Source: Rhizobiaceae bacterium
Lineage (GTDB): Bacteria; Pseudomonadota; Alphaproteobacteria; Rhizobiales; Rhizobiaceae
Assembly: GCA_028279875.1 (NCBI GenBank)
Contig: JANQMU010000161.1
Coordinates: 1 to 64,000, forward strand
DNA length: 64,000 bases
Direction: 5' to 3'
Below are positions 28,397-36,425 of the stretch, one piece after another. The translations under genes and the position numbers were made by a program. Position 1 is the stretch's first letter. Each line of letters begins with the position of its first letter. The notes beneath the pieces were generated by a model that was not told the origin of the DNA, did not search any database, and saw only the letters and a list, made by a program, of their open reading frames with translations.

Positions 28397-29530
28397 CTAG
28401 CTCCCCGCCCGTGCTTCGGCCGTATCGCGCATGCCGCGCAAGGTGGCGAAAAAGGCTATCAGGGTCGGCCGGAACATATGCTCCAGCGCGCCGGCGAACA
28501 GGATGACGAGACCCTGGATGATGGTGATCATGTCACGCGAGATATTGGGCATCTCGAAGGAGATTTCCGCACCGCCCTGATAGAGCATGCCGAACAGCAC
28601 GGCGGCGGGAATGATGCCGACCGGATGCGAGCGCCCCATCAGCGCCACGGCGATGCCGACAAAACCGGCGCCGGTGACAAAATCGAGCTGCAGGCGGTGC
28701 TGGTCGCCCATGATCGGGTTGAGCGCCATCATGCCTGCGAGCCCGCCGGAAACCAGCATGGTGATGACAATGATGCGGGCCTCTTTGATGCCGGCATAGC
28801 GTGCCGCGCTTGGGCTGGCGCCCATGGTGCGGATTTCGTAGCCCAGACGGGTGCGCCAGATCAGCAGCCAGACCAGAAAGGCGGCAACCAGGGCGACGAT
28901 GAAGGACAGGTTGAACGGCGCGCCGCCAATGTCGAGACCGAAGATCGACAGCAGCCAGTCGAGCCGCGGCAGCTGGCCGCCATCGGCAAATGTTTCGGTC
29001 TGCGGGGCCATCGAGCCCGCCGGCTTGAGCACTTCGACCAGCATGTAGACCATCAGGCTCGATGCGATGAAGTTGAACATGATGGTGGTGATCACGATGT
29101 GGCTGCCGCGCTTGGCCTGCAGCCAGCCTGGAATGAACGCCCAGGCCGCCCCGAACAGCGCGGCGGCGGCGACGGCGACCGGAAAGGTCAGGAACCACGG
29201 AAAAATATTGTCCAGCCACAGACAGGCCAGCGCCACGCCGAGACCGCCGATATAGGCCTGTCCCTCGCCGCCAATATTGAAAAGGCCACAGTGAAAGGCG
29301 ACGGCCACCGCCAGCCCGGTGAAAATGAAATTGGTGGCGTAATAGAGCGTAAAGCCGATCCCTTCGCCATAGCCGAACGCACCCTGGACCAGCAGCGTCG
29401 CCGCCCGGAGCGGGCTTTCGCCGACGATCAGCACCACCAAACCGGCCACGAGAAAGGCGACGACCAGATTGATCAGCGGGATCAGCCCGTATTCCACCCA
29501 GAGCGGCAGCTTTGCGTAAGGAGCACTCAT
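28397..29530 (-). CDS. nucleoside ABC transporter permease, NupP-like
   Basis: A 377-residue polytopic protein, larger than its partner. It has a first span near residues 15-40 and conserved stretches ATNFIFTGLAVAVAFHCGLFNIGGEGQ and GYEIRTMGASPSAARYAGI, which mark the NupP/YufP type of nucleoside permease. It pairs with the downstream permease. Its ATG (29530) overlaps the stop of the ATPase gene. No binding protein is encoded next to it. Confidence 0.88.
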   Translation of the reverse strand: MSAPYAKLPLWVEYGLIPLINLVVAFLVAGLVVLIVGESPLRAATLLVQGAFGYGEGIGFTLYYATNFIFTGLAVAVAFHCGLFNIGGEGQAYIGGLGVALACLWLDNIFPWFLTFPVAVAAAALFGAAWAFIPGWLQAKRGSHIVITTIMFNFIASSLMVYMLVEVLKPAGSMAPQTETFADGGQLPRLDWLLSIFGLDIGGAPFNLSFIVALVAAFLVWLLIWRTRLGYEIRTMGASPSAARYAGIKEARIIVITMLVSGGLAGMMALNPIMGDQHRLQLDFVTGAGFVGIAVALMGRSHPVGIIPAAVLFGMLYQGGAEISFEMPNISRDMITIIQGLVILFAGALEHMFRPTLIAFFATLRGMRDTAEARAGS

Positions 29531-31062
29531 TGCGCCGCCTCCTGTCCTTCTTCCACGCCGGCCATCAGCAGGCCAAGTTCACCCTCGCTTGCCTCCGGCG
29601 TGCGCTCGCCGACGACGCGGCCGGCGAACATCACCAGAATGCGGTCCGACAGGGCGCGGATCTCATCAAGTTCGACGGAGACCAGCAAAACGGCCTTGCC
29701 GGCATCGCGCATCTCGATGATCCGCCGGTGGATGAACTCGATGGCGCCGACATCGACACCGCGTGTCGGCTGGCCGATGACCAGAACGGCCGGATCGCGC
29801 CCCATTTCTCGCGCCAGGACGATCTTCTGCTGATTGCCGCCGGAGAAATTGGCGGTCTTCAGCCGGACATCCGGAGGCCGGATGTCATATTCCTCGGCGC
29901 GTTTGGCCGCGTCCTGACGAATACTGGCCAGGTTGAGCATCGGTCCGTTGAGGTATTTCTCATCATAATGGTAGCCGAGAATGGCATTCTCGTTTTCCTC
30001 GAAACTCAGGACCAGGCCCATATGATGGCGATCCTCCGGGACATGCGCCAGCTCGCGCTTGCGCAACTCGGCCGGATCGGCTTCGCCGGTGACGTGGATG
30101 GGTTGGCCACGCAGCATGACCGTCCCCTTTTCCGCGCGACGAATGCCGGTGATCGCCTCCAGCAATTCGGACTGGCCATTGCCAGCAACCCCGGCAATGC
30201 CGACAATTTCGCCGGCCCGCACCTCGAAGGACACATCGTCGACCATGACGACACCGCGATTGTCCTTGACGGTCAGGTTCTCGACCGCAAGCCCGACATC
30301 CTGCGGATTGGCCTCGCCCTTTTCGACCCGCAGCAGCACCCGCCGGCCGACCATCAGTTCGGCCAGTTCCTCGACCGATGTCGCCGCGGTCTCGCGTGTC
30401 GCCACCATTTCGCCGCGGCGCATGACGGACACTTCATCGGTGATGGCCATGATTTCTCGCAGCTTGTGGGTGATCAGGATGATGGTCTTTCCCTGATCGC
30501 GCAGCTGTTCGAGAATGCGGAAGAGATGATCCGCCTCGGCCGGTGTCAGAACGCCCGTCGGCTCATCGAGAATGAGGATTTCGGCGCCGCGGAACAGCGC
30601 CTTCAAGATCTCGACGCGCTGCTGGAGACCCACTGGAAGCTGCTCGATCACGGCATCGGGATCGACCTCCAGCGCATATTCGTCCTCCAGGCGCTTGAGT
30701 TCGGCCCGCGCCTTGGTGATGCCGCGGTTGAGGACGGCGTTTTCCTCAGCGCCCAGCATGACGTTTTCCAGGACGGTAAAATTGTCGACCAGCATGAAAT
30801 GCTGGTGCACCATGCCGATGCCCACGGCAATCGCGGTGTTCGGATCACGGATGGTCGTCGGCTTGCCGTTGACCTGAATTTCTCCGCGATCGGCCTGGTA
30901 AAACCCGTAGAGGATCGACATCAGGGTCGATTTTCCCGCTCCGTTTTCTCCGATGATGCCGTGTATTGTCCCCTTGCGCACCTGCAGATTGATATTCTTG
31001 TTGGCGTGAACGGCACCGAAACTCTTGTCGATACCCTTCAATTCGATAGCAAGCTCTCCCAT
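29527..31062 (-). CDS. nucleoside ABC transporter ATP-binding protein (two ABC domains), NupO-like
   Basis: A 511-residue tandem ATPase. Domain 1 (about 5-240) has Walker A GENGAGKSTLMS and Walker B ILILDEPTGVLTP. Domain 2 (about 260-500) has a degenerate Walker A, GVAGNGQSELLE, with signature FSGGNQQKIVLA and Walker B-like LVIGQPTRGVDVG. This is the ribose/nucleoside (CUT2-like) design, in which one site is catalytically weakened. It is the first gene of the importer/cdd/punA/deoA unit. Its expected periplasmic BMP lipoprotein gene is absent upstream, where an alcohol dehydrogenase gene begins on the other strand. Confidence 0.9.
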   Translation of the reverse strand: MGELAIELKGIDKSFGAVHANKNINLQVRKGTIHGIIGENGAGKSTLMSILYGFYQADRGEIQVNGKPTTIRDPNTAIAVGIGMVHQHFMLVDNFTVLENVMLGAEENAVLNRGITKARAELKRLEDEYALEVDPDAVIEQLPVGLQQRVEILKALFRGAEILILDEPTGVLTPAEADHLFRILEQLRDQGKTIILITHKLREIMAITDEVSVMRRGEMVATRETAATSVEELAELMVGRRVLLRVEKGEANPQDVGLAVENLTVKDNRGVVMVDDVSFEVRAGEIVGIAGVAGNGQSELLEAITGIRRAEKGTVMLRGQPIHVTGEADPAELRKRELAHVPEDRHHMGLVLSFEENENAILGYHYDEKYLNGPMLNLASIRQDAAKRAEEYDIRPPDVRLKTANFSGGNQQKIVLAREMGRDPAVLVIGQPTRGVDVGAIEFIHRRIIEMRDAGKAVLLVSVELDEIRALSDRILVMFAGRVVGERTPEASEGELGLLMAGVEEGQEAAQ

Positions 31063-31232
31063 GCGCCATCCAGTTTTTTATCAATTGGTCTAACGGACAA
31101 CACTATTGCATGTGCTTGCCGCGATGCCAGCCCAAAACCGTTATTTTTCGTCAAATGCGCGGTTCCTGAGGGCGCGGGGTGTTGATAAACTGGCGTTTCG
31201 GCTGTGATACTGGGGTCCCGAAGGAGACGAAT

Positions 31233-32402
31233 TTGGACTTTGATTTCAATACCACGCCGCGCTTCATCGTGCGCATCGGCGCCGCCGAAACGCTGGCGGA
31301 AATTGCCGGCGCGTGTCTCGGGCCGAGCGTGCTGTTCGTCACGGATCGGGGAATACGGCAGGCCGGTCTGGAACGCGCGGCTGTGCAGTCGCTCGAGGCG
31401 GCGGGGCATCGGGTGACGATATTCGACTCGGTCGAAGCCGATCCGAGCCAGGCAACGCTGATGCAGGCTGTTGATGCGGCGCGGTCTTGCGAGGCAACCG
31501 GGATCGCCGCGCTGGGCGGCGGTTCGTCGCTCGACGTCGCCAAGCTGGCGGCACTGCTGGCGGGCTCGGGTGAAGATCTCGACGCGGCCTGGGGTGTCGG
31601 CAATGCAAAGGGGCCACGGCTGCCGCTGGTGCTGGTGCCGACGACAGCCGGCACCGGCTCGGAGGCAACGCCGGTTTCAATCATCACGGTCGGGGGCGAT
31701 GAGAAGCGGGGCGTCTCCTCACCCCTCATCCTCCCGGACATTGCGGTGCTCGACGCCGGACTGACCGTCAGCCTGCCGGCAGCGGCGACAGCGGCCACCG
31801 GGGTCGATGCCATGGTGCATGCGATCGAGGCTTATGCGTCACGCAACGCCAACAACAATCCGATGTCGCGCATGCTGGCGGTCGAGGCGCTCAAATTGTT
31901 GGGCGCCCATATCCGGACGGCGGTTTTCGAACCGGACAATCTCGAGGCGCGCAGCGCCATGTTGCTGGGATCGGCCCTTGCCGGGATGGCCTTCGCCAAT
32001 TCGCCGGTCGCCGCCGTGCATGCGCTGGCCTATCCGATCGGCGGCACATTTTACATTCCGCACGGGCTGTCCAACGCGCTGGTGCTGACCGAGGTGCTGC
32101 GGTTCAATGCCGCGGAAACCGCCAATGGTTCGATGCGGCACTATGCCGAACTCGGCCCGCATGCCTTCGCCGATTTCACTGACGCCGGCGGCACACAGGC
32201 CAATTGCGCCGCATTCATCGACCGGCTCGACGCTCTGTCGGCCGATATCGGCCTGCCGGCGCGGCTGCGCGATGTGGGGATCGGCGAGGACGCACTGCCG
32301 AAGATGGCGCGCGATGCGATGAAGCAGACGCGTCTTCTGGTCAATAATCCGCGCGTCGTCAGCGAAGCCGACGCGCTGGCGATCTACCGCGCGGCATGGT
32401 GA
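31233..32402 (+). CDS. iron-containing alcohol dehydrogenase
   Basis: A 389-residue group III (Fe-type) alcohol dehydrogenase. A dinucleotide-binding segment with ALGGGSSLDVAKL and PTTAGTGSEATP is followed by the metal ligands in GVDAMVHAIEAY (Asp/His) and AVHALAYPIGGTFYIPHGLSNAL (two His). GAAGGAG sits six bases before TTG 31233, giving a start MDFDFNTTPRF; a longer frame from 31179 lacks this support. It reduces or oxidises a small alcohol/aldehyde with NAD(P)H; the substrate is unknown. It heads a tight four-gene plus-strand run. Confidence 0.85.
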   Translation: MDFDFNTTPRFIVRIGAAETLAEIAGACLGPSVLFVTDRGIRQAGLERAAVQSLEAAGHRVTIFDSVEADPSQATLMQAVDAARSCEATGIAALGGGSSLDVAKLAALLAGSGEDLDAAWGVGNAKGPRLPLVLVPTTAGTGSEATPVSIITVGGDEKRGVSSPLILPDIAVLDAGLTVSLPAAATAATGVDAMVHAIEAYASRNANNNPMSRMLAVEALKLLGAHIRTAVFEPDNLEARSAMLLGSALAGMAFANSPVAAVHALAYPIGGTFYIPHGLSNALVLTEVLRFNAAETANGSMRHYAELGPHAFADFTDAGGTQANCAAFIDRLDALSADIGLPARLRDVGIGEDALPKMARDAMKQTRLLVNNPRVVSEADALAIYRAAW

Positions 32403-32406
32403 TCCG

Positions 32407-32841
32407 ATGAGCCGGCCGACCCCCTTTGCCAAGGACCAGTTTTCCCTGTTCAGGCCGCTGCAGACGCGCTGGGCGGATAATGACGTCTACGGCCATATGA
32501 ACAATGTTGTCCATTACGGGCTGTTCGACACGGCGATCAACGGCTGGCTGCTTGAACGAGGACTGCTCGATTACAAGGGCGGCGAGACCATCGGGCTGGT
32601 GGTGGAAACCGGCTGTCACTATTTTGCGGAAATGGCGTTTCCGGACCGGGTCAATGCGGGGATCGGAGTCGAGCGCATCGGTTCATCCTCTGTGACCTAT
32701 CGGATCGCCCTGTTTCGCAATGATGAAACAAGCGCCTCGGCGCAGGGGCGCTTCGTTCATGTCTATGTCGATCGGACGACCCGACGGCCGCGACCGCTCG
32801 ACGCCGACTGGCGCACCGCACTGGAGGAGGCCCTGTTGTGA
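32407..32841 (+). CDS. acyl-CoA thioesterase, 4HBT hotdog family
   Basis: A 144-residue single hotdog-fold protein. The catalytic-loop signature TRWADNDVYGHMNNVVHYGLFDTA matches the 4-hydroxybenzoyl-CoA thioesterase type, with Asp in WADNDVYGH as the usual catalytic residue. It hydrolyses an acyl-CoA to free acid and CoA in the cytosol; its chain preference cannot be read. It is four bases after the adh stop and overlaps slyX by GTGA. Confidence 0.87.
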   Translation: MSRPTPFAKDQFSLFRPLQTRWADNDVYGHMNNVVHYGLFDTAINGWLLERGLLDYKGGETIGLVVETGCHYFAEMAFPDRVNAGIGVERIGSSSVTYRIALFRNDETSASAQGRFVHVYVDRTTRRPRPLDADWRTALEEALL

Positions 32842-33059
32842 CCGAAACACCTCAAACGCAGGCAGAGAGGCTGGACATTCTGGAGGAACATGCGGCCCAC
32901 CAAGCGCGGATGATCGATGAATTGTCGGAGCAGTTGAACAAGCAGTGGGCGACCATCGAGACCCTGCGCCGGCGGCAAAAACAATTGACGGACCGGCTTC
33001 TGACGCTCGAGGAACAGGCGCACGGCGCGCCGCCGGTTACCAAGCCGCCGCATTATTGA
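32838..33059 (+). CDS. slyX: SlyX family protein
   Basis: A 73-residue, almost wholly helical coiled-coil protein (AERLDILEEHAAHQARMIDEL through RRQKQLTDRLLTLEEQ) ending in the characteristic PPHY. SlyX is a small conserved protein of unknown function. The start is GTG 32838, overlapping the thioesterase stop, so the two are translationally coupled. It is 28 bases ahead of the aminotransferase gene. Confidence 0.88.
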   Translation: MTETPQTQAERLDILEEHAAHQARMIDELSEQLNKQWATIETLRRRQKQLTDRLLTLEEQAHGAPPVTKPPHY

Positions 33060-33087
33060 AGCGGGGCGGAACCGAGGGAACGAAATC

Positions 33088-34200
33088 ATGCCAGGATTCA
33101 GTGGATTTACGCCGCTCGTCCGGTCGCTGCCGGCAACCGTGCCGTTTGTCGGTCCGGAAACCCATGAACGCGCCACCGGCGGGGTGTTTCGGGCGCGGAT
33201 CGGCGCCAATGAGAACGGCTTCGGCCCGGCGCCGTCGGTCCAGCAGGCGATGCGCGACGCGGCAGCGGATGTCTGGAAATATGGCGATCCGGAAAACCAT
33301 GATCTGCGCGTGGCGCTGGCCGCACACCACGGGTTGACGGCCGCCAACATGACCGTCGGCGAAGGCATTGACGGCCTCCAGGCGCTCGCCGTCCGGCAGA
33401 TCGTCATGCCGGACACGGCGGTTGTGACGTCGCTTGGCGCCTATCCGACGTTCAATTTTCATGTGGCCGGCCATGGCGGACGGCTGCTGACCGTACCCTA
33501 TCGCGATGACCGCGAGGATCTGGACGCGCTGCTTGCCGCCGTGCACCGGGAGAAGGCGGCGATCGTTTTCCTCGCCAATCCGGACAATCCGATGGGAAGC
33601 TGGCACAGCGGCGGCGATATCGAGGCCTTTGCCCGGGCGCTGCCGGAAACGACGATGCTGGTGCTCGACGAGGCCTATATCGAGACCGCGCCGGCGGACG
33701 CGGCGCCGGCATCGCGAGCACTGGTCGACCTGCCGAATGTGCTGCGCATGCGCACCTTCTCCAAGGCCTACGGCCTTGCCGGCCTGCGCTGCGGATATGC
33801 GTTCGGCCATGCCGACACGATCGTTTCGTTCGACAAGGTCCGCAATCATTTCGGCGTCAACATCATGGCGCAGATCGCCGGCCTCGCGGCGCTCGAGGAT
33901 CAGGCCTATCTCGGCAGGGTCTGCGGACAGATCGATGCGGCGCGAAAACGCATCGCGGCCATCGGCCGACAAAACGGGCTGGAGCCGTTGCCGTCAGCCA
34001 CCAATTTCGTGGCACTCGATTGCGGCCGCGACGGCACGTTCGCAACGGCGCTGCTGCAGGCGCTCGCCGATCGCCGCGTCTTCGTGCGCATGCCGGGCGT
34101 CGCACCGCTCAATCGCTGCATCCGCATCAGCTGCGCCCCGGACGAAGCGCTTGACGTTTTCGAGCGGGAACTGCCGGAAGCGATTGTCGCAGCCGGCTGA
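33088..34200 (+). CDS. histidinol-phosphate-aminotransferase-like PLP enzyme
   Basis: A 370-residue fold-type I aminotransferase of the HisC branch. The PLP lysine is in RTFSKAYGLAGLRCGYAFG, the Asp contacting the pyridine nitrogen is in LVLDEAYIE, and the Asn motif is FLANPDNPMGSW. It opens with LVRSLPATVPFVGPE as in rhizobial HisC paralogues. It could be a second HisC or act on another amino/oxo acid; the other his genes are not here. It ends the adh-thioesterase-slyX run. Confidence 0.85.
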   Translation: MPGFSGFTPLVRSLPATVPFVGPETHERATGGVFRARIGANENGFGPAPSVQQAMRDAAADVWKYGDPENHDLRVALAAHHGLTAANMTVGEGIDGLQALAVRQIVMPDTAVVTSLGAYPTFNFHVAGHGGRLLTVPYRDDREDLDALLAAVHREKAAIVFLANPDNPMGSWHSGGDIEAFARALPETTMLVLDEAYIETAPADAAPASRALVDLPNVLRMRTFSKAYGLAGLRCGYAFGHADTIVSFDKVRNHFGVNIMAQIAGLAALEDQAYLGRVCGQIDAARKRIAAIGRQNGLEPLPSATNFVALDCGRDGTFATALLQALADRRVFVRMPGVAPLNRCIRISCAPDEALDVFERELPEAIVAAG

Positions 34201-34537
34201 CGATGCCGGACCGATACAATCAGAATGCCCGCCCGAACTGACCTTTGCTCTGTTCCTCGAAAATTGGGCCTTTTCTGGAGAAACCGCTGGTTTGCTGTGT
34301 ACCCCAATTTGAAGTGACCCGGATTTCGGGGAGAAGGTCGAGCGCCTGCGTGTCGTGCTCGCCTTGTTGTTAGCAGGTAGACTGCAAATATGCACAAATG
34401 AGTGCGCAAAACCCATTGCAGTCGTTAAGCGGAAATTGTCAGCCCGTGGTGGTTTATGAAAACGCAAACCACTCAAACAGCTGACTGTACATTCTATCTT
34501 CACGTGTTGCATGCAATAGCCTAAGTCGGCATGCTGA
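34201..34537. other. non-coding boundary sequence of a lower-GC island
   Basis: This 337-base gap contains no gene I can support. Base composition falls noticeably from the dense GC of the aminotransferase gene toward AT-richer DNA, which continues through the two island genes to about 36425. I see no att-type repeat, tRNA fragment or integrase. The stretch near 34300-34340 might be the remnant of an inserted element, but I cannot identify it. Confidence 0.5.
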
Positions 34538-35767
34538 ATGATAGTTAAGTCAGGCGAGAAACCAGATTGGGACGAATTGATGGCTCGTGTGCCCAAAGCA
34601 ATTGTCAAACCGGCCATATTGCGATGGCTGCGTGATGCCTCGGGCTTCTCGCAGGAAGAAGCAGCACGCAAGATAACCACAAAGGTGGAAAATCTGATTG
34701 CTTGGGAAGCGGGCGAAAAACAACCGTCGATGTCGCAATTGCGCAAGCTTGCCAAGGCATACAAGAGACCGATTAGTGATTTTTATTTGCCGCAACCGGT
34801 CGACGAACCCTCCATCCCGCATGATTTTCGCAGATTGCCGGACACCGATGAACAGAGGTATTCACCTGCACTATTGCATGAAATTCGTATGGCCTATCGG
34901 CGGCGGTCGCTGGCACTCGATCTCGCTCAGGAAATGGGAACTGATATTAGGCCGTTTGAGGCACTTAGTTCGGTAACGCTCAATGACGGTGCTGAAAATG
35001 TTGCTGAACGAATGCGCGAAATCATCGGTGTTGACTACGCGCTGCAATCAACTTGGCGAAACGCTCGCAGATCATACAACGAATGGCGTCAGCGCATCGA
35101 AACACTTGGTGTTTTGGTCTTTCAAGTCATCTCAGTAGAACTATCGCAAATGCTTGGCTTTTCGTTGGCTTACCGTGAGTTGCCAGTGATCGGCATAAAC
35201 CGAAAAAATGCCTTAAACGGCCGAACTTTCACGATGCTGCATGAATTCACGCATCTGCTGCTGGGAGAAGGTGGTGTGTGCGACATCGACGATGATCTCC
35301 CCCGTAATCCTCGCGAGCAGCGTATTGAAGTCTTCTGCAATCATGTGGCCGGCGCCGCGCTCGTACCACGTCGAGAACTGCTTACCCATGCCCTGGTAAC
35401 AGCCGGTCCCAATCAGCCGCGCGATTGGGATGATGATATCATGGCAACGCTTGCCAGAGATTTTGGGTGCAGTGAGCACGTAGTCCTGCGACGGTTGCTG
35501 ATAACCAACCGGACTACCCAAGATTTCTACGCGCGCAAAAGCGCTGAATATGCTGCCCGTTACGCTCGCCAGGTACAGCAAGATCGTGAACGCGCAGGCG
35601 ACAATTTTCGCCGTGACATGGCTCGTGAAGCCGTCAGCAATCTGAGCACTTTCGCAAAGCTGGTACTCGACAGCTATCACTCCGATCACATCAACCTGAC
35701 CGAGGCTTCAAAATATCTAGGTGTGCGTGCTGAAAAAGTTGCGACCGTTGAGGAGATGGTGAGGTAG
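34538..35767 (+). CDS. Xre-ImmA/IrrE metallopeptidase (putative antitoxin/regulator)
   Basis: A 409-residue two-domain protein. An Xre-type helix-turn-helix (about 22-82, LRDASGFSQEEAARKI and ENLIAWEAGEKQPSMSQL) is fused to an ImmA/IrrE zinc protease (COG2856) with LHEFTHLLLGE (His235, Glu236, His239). The C-terminal region resembles other COG2856 fusions. Such proteins cleave or bind regulators and are often the first gene of a toxin-antitoxin-like pair. Here a DUF4411 gene follows after five bases. Codon use is poorer in GC than in the neighbours, suggesting acquisition. ATG start at 34538; the ribosome site is unclear. Confidence 0.88.
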   Translation: MIVKSGEKPDWDELMARVPKAIVKPAILRWLRDASGFSQEEAARKITTKVENLIAWEAGEKQPSMSQLRKLAKAYKRPISDFYLPQPVDEPSIPHDFRRLPDTDEQRYSPALLHEIRMAYRRRSLALDLAQEMGTDIRPFEALSSVTLNDGAENVAERMREIIGVDYALQSTWRNARRSYNEWRQRIETLGVLVFQVISVELSQMLGFSLAYRELPVIGINRKNALNGRTFTMLHEFTHLLLGEGGVCDIDDDLPRNPREQRIEVFCNHVAGAALVPRRELLTHALVTAGPNQPRDWDDDIMATLARDFGCSEHVVLRRLLITNRTTQDFYARKSAEYAARYARQVQQDRERAGDNFRRDMAREAVSNLSTFAKLVLDSYHSDHINLTEASKYLGVRAEKVATVEEMVR

Positions 35768-35772
35768 GCGGC

Positions 35773-36264
35773 TTGGCAGTTGGAGATCACTACAGCATCG
35801 ACACGAGTGCCCTGATCGACTGGTGGGTCAGGTTCTATCCTCCGACCGTGTTCACGGGTCTGGTGCCGCGAATGGAACAGCTGATATCAGACGGACGTTT
35901 ACGTGCATCGCGAGAAGTGCGGGACGAATTGGAGCCGCGTAACGATGATTGCTTTAATTGGTCAAAAGAACAACAGGATTTGTTTGTCGATAGTGACAAC
36001 GCGATCCAAACGGTAGTCGCAGAACTAATGGAGCAGTATTTTAATCCCGAGAAACCGGACAAAGGAATTGGAGCGGCTGACCCCTTTGTCATTGGGCTTG
36101 CGGCCGTGCAAAATCCAACGCCTTGGGTTGTTGTTACCGGTGAAAAACCGGGTAGTGAGCAAAACCCAAAAATCCCGTGGGTATGTCGGCATTATGAACC
36201 CCAACCAATCCGCAGTATCAGTTTCCTGGAATTGATTACCGAAGAGGGCTGGCAACTTTCGTAG
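35773..36264 (+). CDS. DUF4411 family PIN-like protein (putative toxin)
   Basis: A 163-residue protein with the PIN-like acidic pattern: Asp10 in YSIDTSALIDWW, Glu48/Glu52 in SREVRDEL and Asp103 in GIGAADPFVIGLA. It is probably a metal-dependent RNase. The family is widely found next to Xre-COG2856 proteins and is predicted to be the toxin. The start is TTG at 35773 (MAVGDHYSID), close behind the ImmA/IrrE gene. There is no direct evidence of toxicity in the sequence. Confidence 0.8.
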   Translation: MAVGDHYSIDTSALIDWWVRFYPPTVFTGLVPRMEQLISDGRLRASREVRDELEPRNDDCFNWSKEQQDLFVDSDNAIQTVVAELMEQYFNPEKPDKGIGAADPFVIGLAAVQNPTPWVVVTGEKPGSEQNPKIPWVCRHYEPQPIRSISFLELITEEGWQLS

Positions 36265-36425
36265 CCAAAATCTGAATTCTATCCAATACTCAATGGGCCA
36301 TTGCAACCAATGTTCCAGCAAATGAATTATCCATTCTCAGTGAGGTTTAATCCGCAAGAGGAAGCTTCTCAGGGCGTTTTACGACCTGTTTGATTAGGGC
36401 GTTTCCAGCTCAGGCGGAACCACAG

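Noticed and set aside
34290-34345. Possible insertion-sequence remnant
   Set aside because: The sequence recalls IS ends, but there is no inverted partner, transposase fragment or target duplication, so I do not annotate it.
36310-36396. Short open frame of about 27 codons after DUF4411
   Set aside because: There is no ribosome site or homology that I can recognise; it is probably chance in AT-richer DNA.
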